DNA of 64,000 bases from Poecilobothrus nobilitatus (taxonomy: Eukaryota > Arthropoda > Insecta > Diptera > Dolichopodidae): the NCBI GenBank assembly GCA_947095535.1, contig OX352774.1:8494001-8558000 (forward strand), given 5' to 3'. The notes under the pieces were generated by a model. That model did not search any database and had not been told where the DNA came from. It saw only the letters and a program-made list of their open reading frames with translations. The position numbers and the translations under genes are program-made. The stretch's first letter is position 1. Each line of letters starts with the position of its first letter. This document shows positions 33,105 through 42,829 of this stretch, in pieces.

Positions 33105-34684
33105 TATACCCGTACGATAGGATCGGGTATAATAAAATTACTCCTCCGTTTGTAACACCTCGAAATAAGCGAGCTAGATATACCTTCAAAGGTATGGATC
33201 GGATCAGAAAAAAATTCTAAGACTTTTGAGCCATGTCCGTCCGTCCGTCCGTCCGTCCGTCAGCACGCTAACTCAAAAACTAAGAAAGCTAGAATCTTGA
33301 AATTTACACAAAATATTCTGGGAGTAATTTGTAGGTTCCCTATTTTTTTTGGTTGAGTTTGGACCAAGCCTTAGGGTAGCTCTCGAACGCCTAATTTTTA
33401 GATCCCTACATTTTTTTTCAAATAGAGCTATGAAATTTTAACAGCTGATAGATCTCACAAAAATATTAATCCCCACCCGTTACGGAGCTACAGCTCCCCA
33501 AAGGTTCAAAAAAGCTCTATATTTAAATTGTTATAGCACAAGCTGTATAAGGTATATCTTCATTTTGAAAACGGCAAACGATTATTGCTTTTATTAGCTT
33601 TAAAAGTATATATACAATAAATATATATTTGTGACATACGGTGTCTTAATTTACCGTTATGAGAAACTCAAATTTTGCAAAATCCTTTAACCCTTCTTCT
33701 ATCCTTCTATCGGTTTAAGTTGGAAACTTGAAATTTTTACAGAAGTTAGATCTTTAAAAATAAGTATGAGTCATTTCAGAAATTTTTTTTGTATCACCCC
33801 CCGTTTAGGAGCTGTAAGGGGTCAAAAACTGAAAATTTCCTATTTTTAAACACCTGTAACTTGAACACCTGTTAAAATTTTTTTGAAGTAATACACAAAA
33901 ATTAAAGCTTCAACATTATACTCTTATTTCTGTTAACAACTTTTTTTAATAATATAGGGTTACTTTATAATTGACGAAAGTGTTACTTGATTTTTACAAA
34001 TTTTCTAACAAATTTCTTTAAAACGAATTTTTTCCATTTTGTTTTACTCGATAATTTGAAATTGTTGAGGATAAAATGCGTAGTATAAAAAAATGTAAAT
34101 AAATAAACAACATAACGGTTGCTTGAAGAATTTTTATTTATATGATATTGATATATATACATACTTATATAATATCATGTTTATTTACATATCGTATATG
34201 TCACTAGTGAATGAATGATAAGAGTATATGTGTATATTATATAGCGCCGTATTTACATACATATATGTATTTTATTGTACTTATAAGAAATTATTCTGTC
34301 AATGGAATATTTAAATATAATATAATATAATATTTAAAATTATATTTACTGTTTTGTATTTAGTAAATTTAATATACATTTACCGCTTAGTATTAAATGG
34401 TACTATAGAATATTTGAAAAAGTTTTGGATTGATAATCGTTATGTGGAAGGTTAGAATCTGCTTTAGAAGAATGTACATATAAACATATAGTTTGAATAT
34501 ATGTACAACCCATAGTTCTAGAAATTATAAAATTCACCCAAATTATTTTAAAATACTATAATATTAAAAAAATAATATTGTAAGCAGAGATATAGATAGA
34601 TATTGACAGGCTGTGAACATACTAACGGTTCGTACGGGTATCTAAGAGTTGACAAAAAGACAACTGTATTCTTCCTCGTTTTCA
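33105..34684 (-). mobile_element. Hairpin-capped element A2, non-autonomous
   Basis: In minus orientation this element has the same two ends as A1. One end, at 34684, starts AACGAGGAAGAATACAG, then GTCAACTCTTAGATACCCG. The other, at 33105-33131, has hairpin arms TATACCC/GGGTATA, and a six-fold GTCC run sits at 33235-33261. Homology between the hairpin and the run includes GATCCATACCTTTGA and ATATCTAGCTCG. The body, however, matches element C (GTTACGGAGCTACAGC; CTATTTTTAAACACCTGTAA) and not the A1 array. The part at 33970-34600 is unrelated AT-rich sequence. Confidence 0.8.
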
Positions 34685-35700
34685 TAACAATTAAATAATA
34701 TTGCATTCATATATTGTATTCTTAATATTAAATACCTATGTATTATTATTATTAAAATAACATAGAAAAGCTTTGTGTTTTGAATTTAAATAAAAAAAAA
34801 AAAAAAGTAAAAAGAAACCGTTAAATAAGAAAAAAAAAAACAATTTGTCCTTTATGTCCTTTTGAACAAAAAGCTTTTGCTTATTCAAAGTTATTTTGAA
34901 ATATTTTTGATGTAGGTTAAGAATATTTTGTTTGTATCTATAATTATCTATTGTACAAAATAAAATAAAAAATAATATTGTAAATAAAACACTTATGCAC
35001 CTAATTTTAAAAAAGAAAAAAAAAATTATTTTAAATTTAAATTTGTTTATTGGTATTTAAAAGAAAAATTTACCTTTTGGTAATGACTTTTTTTTTCTTT
35101 TATTCTTCAATTTTAAACTTTTATAAGTCAACTAGATAAATCCGGCATAGCATTCGCCAGATAAGATAAATTCTCGATAAATCCTCATAATCTAGAAATA
35201 ATATTGGTTAATAATTGTGGTATCTTAGTAATCTAGAAATAATATTGGTTTTTTGTCACTTAACTATCTTTCTGTTCTAATGTATTTTTTATTTTTTAGC
35301 TTAAAAAATAAGAACTGTATGTTCCCTTCACCAGTAAGAATACTTAACTTTTTACAATAAGAATAAGAATAAATTTAAATAAACGTAAAAACGCAGATAA
35401 CAACACTAAGTAAATTAAAGAAAAATTTTGTAGTGAGAGTTTGAATACTTTTGTATGGAAATCTGTATGCCATGGACATACTTTAGTATTGATTTTAGAG
35501 TTGGATTCTAAATCACAGTTTCAATAATTTTGTAGCGGGAGTTTTCAAAATTAATTATTTTGCAAATGGAAATGTGAAAATTTAATTTTTATTAATGAAA
35601 TTGGTATAGATATATATGTGTGGGCATACTGTAAGTATTAGATAATTCGATTCAAAATCAGAGTATGTATTTCCCTTTTTCGGAATATTTATATCCATAT
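34685..35700. other. Gene-free AT-rich region
   Basis: I see nothing beyond homopolymers and a short duplication of AATCTAGAAATAATATTGGTT (at about 35190 and 35231). No gene is supported. Confidence 0.55.
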
Positions 35701-35709
35701 ATGAATGTC

Positions 35710-35868
35710 TATGCGAGTTTTTTGTAATTTTGGGATTTTGATTTTCGAGATTTTGCGTTTTCGGGATTTTGGTTTTCTGAATTGCGATTTTACAGGATTT
35801 CGTAATTTCGAGATTTTGATTTCGGGGTTTTGATATTCCGGATTTTATTTTTCGGAATTCCGTTCCCA
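35710..35868. repeat. Degenerate minisatellite of TTTCGGGATTTTGAT-like units
   Basis: About ten diverged 14-16 base units of the type TTTTCGGGATTTTG run from 35710 to 35868, ending in TTCCGTTCCCAACCC. On the minus strand the array produces a repetitive Asn/Gln/Lys/Pro open frame (35582-35869) that is an artefact of the array. Confidence 0.8.
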
Positions 35869-36172
35869 ACCCTATACATTTTAAATTTTTCTTATTCTTT
35901 TTTTCTGTTATGTGCAGTATTAGTTTTTGCTATGAAAAATGTTATTGTTGCAAACGTTTACGTCTTTTATATAAGAGATATTAATTTTGAAGGGTCACCT
36001 TTATACTCTTATAAAACCGTTAAAGATCTGCAAATTTTTTCCTCTTAATCATTCTCAAATTTTTTTGGTTGATTTTCATCATTTGTTGACGTCATTCATA
36101 TTTAGATAGATTCGTAAGAACAACTTTTAGAAACATTTACAAAATATCGAATTTACGTACTTTTTTTTATTC

Positions 36173-36339
36173 CCCTTACACAGCCTTTCAGCCTTTATTC
36201 AAATTACACAGCCTTTCCTTTTGAGACATGGCTATAAATGTCGTAAAGGGGAATTATTCTTATGACATCTGTGGGACTCCAACGCACACTCTCTCAGTGT
36301 ATACAGCGTAATTTATCCACTAGGCCGCCGAGCCTCTCC
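36173..36339 (-). mobile_element. tRNA-derived SINE, copy 5 (decayed)
   Basis: On the minus strand the head reads GGCGGCCTAGTGGATAAATT, with loss of bases after the A box, then a mutated B box (GTGCGTTGGAGTCCCAC) and the shared body. A partial duplication (ACAGCCTTTC twice near 36182 and 36210) replaces the normal 3' end. No target duplication was found. It is an old, rearranged copy. Confidence 0.8.
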
Positions 36340-37660
36340 ACTTATTTTTTTAAATATAGTCCTGATTTTGATGTTTTTATTCAATAAACTAAAAATATCT
36401 CTATTCGAGGGTGTAGTTACGTCTAAAAATTTAACTTAGTATGTATTTTTTTCTTCTGGTCACATTTGGACTAAATGCACAAATATCAATATTCTTCGCG
36501 TCTGCATAAATATCAAATCGTTATAGGTTAGCTGCACTATTTGCATTGTTCTGTTTTAGTTCTGTATAGATCATGAACATATTCTATATGGTTCAATTTT
36601 AATTTGTTTTTTTTTTTTAAATGGTCACTAACTGTTATATTTACGTTATATGTTGACGTGACTATATAAAAATTTATATTTTAAAAGGAAAGTTATTTAA
36701 ACATATATGTACCTATGTATACATAATTATATATGGTACATGTACATACATCCATACAATAATTTAAAATTTTTTTAAATAAAAATACATACATATATGT
36801 ATATGGTAATATGTAAGTATTCCTGTAAAAAATATTTATGTATGTGTATATATTGTAATTTTTTTAACCAGCTGATAAGGAAATTTCTAGATGATATTTT
36901 TTTTTTCTGTTGGTGCTGAATGTTATTAAGCTTACACATAAATAAAGTTCTAAATCGTCCTTTTTCTTTTATAGGATACAAAAGTTTTATTTTTGAATTT
37001 TTGTTTTTGTTTTCGGTTGGTAACTTGGTGTCCTCTATAATTAATGATACAAATTTCGACAGTTAATCTTAATACTTTAAAAGGTTCATAACATAACCAA
37101 CAAAAAAAATAAATAAAATAAAAAATACACAGAACATTACAAAAAATAAAATTTAAAATAAGCGTGTAATCAATTTAAAAAGATAAATAGAAAATTTAAA
37201 ATAACGGAATAAAAAAGAAAAACAGAAAACATTTAAATTTGTCCATATAATATAAAAGTTTTATTTAAGTATTTTTCTATTTAATAAGTACATATATATG
37301 TTAATAGAACTTTTTTTTTTTTGTATAAAATTAAAAATAAAATAAAGAGAAATAAATTTATTAAGGGTAAGATGTAAGTAAATTTTGCTATTATTATTTT
37401 TAATTCAATAGAATTTAGAATTTTCATTTGATTTTGTAAATTTTCTTTTCTTTTTTTTTTACTTACTTTAACATAAGTGTGGTTGAACGAATATAACGTT
37501 GAACACATTTGACACATATTTGCATACACATAATAAAAACACAAAAAATAAAAAAATAAAAAATGCCGCATAGAAAAGGATAATTTTATTATGTACTTTA
37601 AAAAAAAGAAAATCAAAATCTCTCTATGTAACTAAATTGAAGAAAATTGCAAATTTTCCG
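36340..37660. other. Gene-free AT-rich region
   Basis: Contains TACATA-rich microsatellite-like stretches around 36700-36850 and poly-A/T tracts. The open frames at 36775-36981 and 37281-37616 are compositional. Confidence 0.5.
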
Positions 37661-37794
37661 GTTAATTTTCTAAACAAATTTTCCGGTAATAAGTCTAAGA
37701 ATATAAGTAAAACGATATACGTGTTTATAAGTATAAGGAGAAATTAAAATTTTTAATAATAAAGTGATTCTATGATTATATTGTTTGTGCTTCT

Positions 37795-37975
37795 TTAATA
37801 CGGAAAAGAGTAATTGAGAGTTGTTGGGAGTAGTTGGTAAATGGAATGCTAATTTAACATAACTGTATTTACTCCAATCTTTAGTATTTACTTCTTTCTC
37901 AAAGTCTGATCCTGATGTAATTGGGATTGGAAAAAAATTTTTTATTCTGTAAAAGGAACACAAACATTATGGTGA
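37795..37975 (+). repeat. Dispersed repeat J, copy 1
   Basis: About 180 bp matching 40360-40522 in the same orientation. Landmarks are GGAGTAGTTGGTAAATGGAA, CATAACTGTATTTACTCC, AATTGGGATTGG and CTGTAAAAGGAACACAAACA. It is an unclassified interspersed repeat. A minus-strand open frame across it (37670-37963) shows no domain. Confidence 0.8.
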
Positions 37976-38826
37976 CTTAATCTCCTTATTTTTAATTGAA
38001 ATGATAGTGATTTTATATTAAATACGAATTATATTTCATATTGAAAAATTTTATCTTATCGATAAGTTGTTATAATTATTACCATAGTCACATTCCAAAA
38101 CTGTATACTATCAAATTTATCGTATAGTTTTTTGATTTTTTCCGAAAATAATTTTATATTCAAATGCTAATAATGGTGATGTACGATATAATAATTTTTA
38201 TAAGTTTGATTAACGACTTAACGTTTCTCGATAAATTCTACAAAAAGGATTAGAAAATTGAACATTCACCTATATTGTATATAGATAATGGTGTTATTCA
38301 GTTGTTGTTTCATTGTTTTTCACTGTTTTTTTTTTTTGTATTCCATACTTGATATTATTAATTTTGAATTTAATTATATAATTAATTTAATATAAATAGT
38401 AAAAGTATATATAATAACTATAATTAAATTTGTTTAGGTTTAAAATTAACTTTTCCTCTTGCGCCTTCATTAAAACCGTAAATCTTAACATATACATACA
38501 TAATACGTAGACATATTAATTTAAATGGATGCAGTGGCTTTTTCATCTCACGTCAAATAATTTTTTTATTTATACTTTCTCATTTTGTAAAAAACAAAAA
38601 AAAAATTTTTTTTCGTTTCTAGTTAATTGACCATAACTGTATATTAAAACATGATTTTTTATTTCGTAAGATTAAAATGTTTTAGTTATTTAAGCTGTTT
38701 TTATTAATGAATTTTGACTTCTTTTTTAACTGACAGTAGACACCTAAAATTTCGTCTCTATATCTTCAATACATGATTATTTTTTGGCATCACTAAAGGA
38801 TCAATCAAATTTCATTGGTCAAATTT

Positions 38827-38827
<1 letters not shown>

Positions 38828-38860
<33 letters not shown>
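38828..38860. repeat. 33-base poly-A tract
   Basis: This is among the longest homopolymers in the window. TCATTGG occurs on both sides, close to the tract, which could be a short target duplication of a retroposed sequence, but no source sequence is recognisable upstream. Confidence 0.7.
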
Positions 38861-38863
<3 letters not shown>

Positions 38864-39584
38864 CATTGGATTTATTCATTATTTTGAAAATTTTCACATA
38901 CTCATTATTTTAAAATTTAATTGTCATATTCGCCAACTTTTTAAATGGTGTACGTGCGGTACTCTTGGTGCACCACAATTAAATATATTCTTTTTAAACT
39001 CTCAATTGTTGTGATTTTATCTCAAATTTTGTAATTTTATGATATTATTGGTTAATCGCCAAGTTGTGACATTCTTATTGTGATATTTTTGGTTATCCGC
39101 ATCTGAAAAGTTAGATGTGATTTCTAAATTAATTTTCAATATTTTTTACCACTCATAGTTCTATTTCCATGTTCTACCAAAATTTTAAATAATAAAAAAA
39201 AAAAAAATAATAAAGATAATTTTACAGGGTGTTCAAAAATTCTATTATTCGACGAATTACCAAATTATGTAATTCGTAATATAAAAGGATCTTGAATGAA
39301 AATGATTTATGCTCTAAAAATTACAATTGAAAAATTTTTGATTGCAAAATAAATTGAAAAGTCAGATTTATAAATTTTAAATAGTAAAAAGATAATAATA
39401 GATAAAAACAAATCTTGAAATGTTTACTATTACAGCAGATAAGGATATTATTTAGATTGAAAAATGGTAAAAATTAAAAAACGTTTACCTCTGAATCTGT
39501 ATAACTATACATAATGGGAAAGTTGGCATAAAATGTAGATACGTTATTAAAAGATTTTCAAAATTTTATAAATTTCTATATCCA

Positions 39585-39842
39585 TAATTACAATTTAGTA
39601 GTTTTCAACCACACACTATGTATTATGACATTCCGCTAAGTTTTGAATACAAGTACATATTCGGATACAATTTTTTTATTACAAAATCTACATTAACGTA
39701 TTTATAACATACATATATATAAATGTTTAGAATCATGATTTTTTGTTTTCCTTTGGAATCAAGAAATTTTTTATTATATTAAATATACTTAAATTATACT
39801 TATTAAAATATACTTACCTACACACTAGCTACCCCTAGGTCT
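39585..39842 (+). repeat. Dispersed repeat E, copy 2
   Basis: The second copy of the repeat at 29535-29802, same orientation, with scattered substitutions and a more diverged centre. Landmarks CATTCCGCTAAGTTTTGAAT, ATCAAGAAATTTTTTATTAT and ACACACTAGCTACCCCTAG are clear. Confidence 0.85.
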
Positions 39843-40359
39843 AACTAGATCCCCTAGTTAATTTATGTTATTATATAATTTTGTTCATATTATTTATACC
39901 ATTTTTAAAACAATTCAACATAATTTCATATTTGTTTTAACCTTCACTATTAATAAACTACCTGTTACCATTCTTTTCATCAATTGCAAAATATCCTGTA
40001 TATGAAAATAAAACAATATAACTAAAAACTTAAAAATAGAAAAAATTAAGCAATTAAAAATGGTAAAATAAACATTTACCCTTAAAAGATGAATGAAAAA
40101 ATCAATTAGAAAATATTTTTATCTAAAATTTCAAAATTCAAAAAAAAAAAAAAATACAAAAACACAAATCATCCCCCATAAACTGAATTACTGCCAAGAT
40201 TAATTTAGTTGACTTACGTGACAAAAATATCTGCAGCTGCAAAATACATATACATATCAGTGCATTTGTTAATTTTGTAAGTGCAGTGCATTTGTTAAGT
40301 CATTAAATAATTTCACTATATACAAACTAAACTTGAACTTCAAAAACTGCGTTCATTTT

Positions 40360-40522
40360 ACAAAAAAAGGGTAGTTGAGTTGAGAGTAGTTGGTAAATGG
40401 AACGCTATGATTCAACATAACCGTATTTACTCCTATCTATACTGTTCCTCAAAGATAGGTAATTGGGAGTAGCAATTTAGAAAAGAGTAATTTACTCTCT
40501 ATAAAAGGAAAGCAAACATACC
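40360..40522 (+). repeat. Dispersed repeat J, copy 2
   Basis: Matches 37795-37975 (AGTAGTTGGTAAATGGAACG, CATAACCGTATTTACTCC, ATAAAAGGAAAGCAAACAT). It carries a different internal segment around 40440-40500. The two copies lie 2.5 kb apart in direct orientation. Confidence 0.8.
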
Positions 40523-40572
40523 TATATGTATTTAATATTTTCTTATTCATACATTTTTTTAGCTTGTAAAAT

Positions 40573-40734
40573 GAACTATAGGGGGGCTTCGGTGAACAAG
40601 TGAGTAAGAGTGTATAAAATACGCTGTAAACACCGAGGGAGTGTACGTTCGAGTCCCACACACGTCGTAAGAGTTTTTCCCCCTTACGATATTTACAGCC
40701 ACGCCTGAACACCTGAAAAAAAAAGAACTATAGG
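40573..40734 (+). mobile_element. tRNA-derived SINE, copy 6, short form with A-tail
   Basis: Flanked by perfect 10-base duplications GAACTATAGG at 40573-40582 and 40725-40734; the insert is 40583-40724. It has the tRNA-like head (B box ACGTTCGAGTCCCAC) and the body as far as CACGCCTGAACACCTG, then A9 instead of the usual GGAAAGG..GTGGCAG end. The clean duplication and A-tail indicate a relatively recent insertion of a 3'-shortened variant. Confidence 0.92.
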
Positions 40735-40835
40735 AATCTTAGTGTAAATGTGAATTGATATTGGCCAATTAAACTTTGTCAGAATTTCTGTGATTAGGTA
40801 AAGTTAAAAATAAATGCAATGATAGTTATTAATTA

Positions 40836-41077
40836 GACCTTGTTTACATTGGGGGAAAAACGTACGTTACTCTAAAATTTTTAGGCAAGGGAGGAAAGCG
40901 GGATGGTAAAAGAAAACCACGTAGGTGCAAGTACATACGAAAAATTAAATTTCATACGTGTCGGAACAAAATAAAAAAGAAATAAAAAGAAGTCACCTTT
41001 TTCACGTTCCTGTAACCATGAAGGTTGAAAAAGGAATGGAAAAAGGTACGTTTTTCCCCCAAGTGTTAACAAGGTTT
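40836..41077. mobile_element. MITE K with about 35-bp terminal inverted repeats
   Basis: The left end ACCTTGTTTACATTGGGGGA followed by AAAACGTAC is inverted at the right end as GTACGTTTTTCCCCCAAGTG then TTAACAAGGT. The element is about 242 bp and has no coding capacity; the centre contains GGAAAGCGGGATGG. No target duplication is clear, so the superfamily is open. Confidence 0.8.
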
Positions 41078-42039
41078 AAGAACAAAAATGCCAAGTGATT
41101 ACATTATGTCTACTAATTAAATTGACAGGTGTCAAAATAAGAAAAATTAAAGTTAAAACAATAATAATGAATGAATAATGAGTAATATCACTAATGTATA
41201 ATGAGTACTATAATGAGTAATAATTAGATGGTGGTGACAAGCTTGCGGTAACAGATCACTGTTAATTAAACCAAAACGAATGTAATTTCCATGAAATTAA
41301 GAATCACATAAAATATAGCAAAATTTTTCAGTGTATGTATATACTTATTTATACACATATATAATTATTATTTAAAAAAAAAAATATTCATCACCATTGT
41401 TATTAATTTTATATATTTGTACCTATACATACATATATATTTTTTACGAATAGTTTATTGACAAAATGATAAAAAATAAAAAGTATTATCTATATTGAAC
41501 ATATTGAAATACTGCTAAGTAATAGTACATACTAACATACCTATACATACTACATAGTATAAAAATAAGAAAAATAAGAGTATAAAAGAAAAAAAAAGTA
41601 TAAAAATAAGAAAAACAACATTAAATTTTAATTAATAAATTAATAAACACAAAATACATACATTTAACATAATTATGACACGTGTTGTTCGATTTTTCTC
41701 TCATTAGTTTTATTTTTTATATCATTTGTTTTTTTATTTTTTGTTATTTTATGTTTTTTTTTTTTTAATAATTCAATTAACAAAATAATATGTATTGTAT
41801 TATTTTCTTTTATAGCTCTTTGTTTTTCTTTTTTGTTTTAATATAAACGGGTCGAATAGGACACACGAAATTCAAATTAGATGATTTTGTTTGTTGTTGT
41901 TTTTTCTTTTTTTTTTATGATTGGCTTTTAAATGTCAGGTTAAAATTAAGCTTTTAAAAAAGTGTCTTCTGTTTTAAAAATTGCATATATATGTACATAT
42001 AAATATCTAGTCAAATAAATTTCATAAAGTTTGTACGTG
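41078..42039. other. Gene-free AT-rich region
   Basis: Contains microsatellite-like TACATA runs and homopolymers. No gene or element is recognised. Confidence 0.5.
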
Positions 42040-42829
42040 TATATGTTACGGTGAATTTATATAATTACCGGCGGTTATGTGAATTTATCAAAAGTAGTGG
42101 AGAATGTGATAAATTTATCAAATATACCGGACATTATGAATAATCTTAATCTTGTTATGCCCATTGGTGTCTTTGATAAATGAAATGATAAAATAATTTT
42201 AATTCCAAACTATTAACATAAATTCAAACAAAACTATAAATTTTATTCCATAAAATCATAAAAAATAAAAAATAAAATTAATAACAATTTCATTGCAAAA
42301 AATAGAAAAAAAAAACTATTCATTTTGACAAGATAAACTGTTGTGGCATTTCGAATTATGCACACAGTTTATTACTGTGTCTACAATTGCATTTATTTGA
42401 AGTGCATTTGTCATGGCAAAAACATCTTTTATAACCTTATCCGATAAGTAGAGAAGCCTTTCTAGCCCAGTGCAAAGATAATACTGCCTTTCTTGCAAAG
42501 ATAATTTTGCGTCCGGAACTTCATCAATTTTCATAAATTTCTTGTATAAAAGTACAATTTTCCATATTTCGTACCTAACTTATAAAGCTAATTTTTAAGT
42601 TCTATTATAACAGCTAAAAAATTTCTTGAGTTGCCATCAGGTATTCTTAAACGTACACTATCTCCTATTTTTCCAGGCTTGAACTTTTTTTTTTATCAAA
42701 GACATCAATGGGCACAGAAGAATATTAATTTAAGACAATTTTTAAATTCTCCAATATCGTATGTAAATTTGTATAATCGCCGGTAATTATGTATAATAAC
42801 CGGATTAATTGAATTTACCGTAACATATA
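42040..42829 (-). mobile_element. Decayed integrase-type DNA transposon (Ginger/KRBA2-like)
   Basis: The 782-bp element (42044-42825) starts TGTTACGGTGAATT and ends with the inverse AATTTACCGTAACA, flanked by the 4-base duplication TATA (42040-42043, 42826-42829). Inverted similarity extends about 150 bp inward (TTACCGGCG, TGCCCATTG..GTCTTTGATAAA). On the minus strand, frameshifted pieces match the C-terminus of KRBA2/SCAND3-like integrase proteins: IGDSVRLRIPDG..RNFLAVIIE, then LYKLGTKYGKLYFYTRN, then a Cys-rich end KRCFCHDKCTSNKCNC and NSKCHNSLSC. The DDE integrase core is missing, so it is a non-autonomous deletion derivative. TGT..ACA ends and a 4-bp duplication agree with Ginger-type elements (family knowledge). 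Confidence 0.85.
42316..42690 (-). pseudogene. Broken C-terminal fragment of an integrase-type transposase
   Basis: Lies inside the transposon above. The segment near 42595-42680 reads GKIGDSVRLRIPDG and on to a stop. The next piece, LYKLGTKYG, is in another frame. The open frame at 42316-42534 (start MKIDEVPDAKLSLQE) carries the final NSKCHNSLSC, but a frameshift inside it separates the upstream cysteine pairs. At least two frameshifts and a missing catalytic domain make it non-functional. The Cys-rich end is a likely zinc-binding region in intact relatives. Confidence 0.8.

Noticed and set aside
39224..39300. CAGGGTGTTCAAAAATTCT start resembling a mariner-type element end
   Set aside because: No matching inverted end (ACCCTG) could be found downstream, so at most it is a fragment.
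42316..42534. 72-codon minus-strand open frame as a host gene
   Set aside because: It lies inside a TIR-bounded element, begins in the middle of a transposase C-terminus and contains a frameshift relative to the Cys-rich domain.
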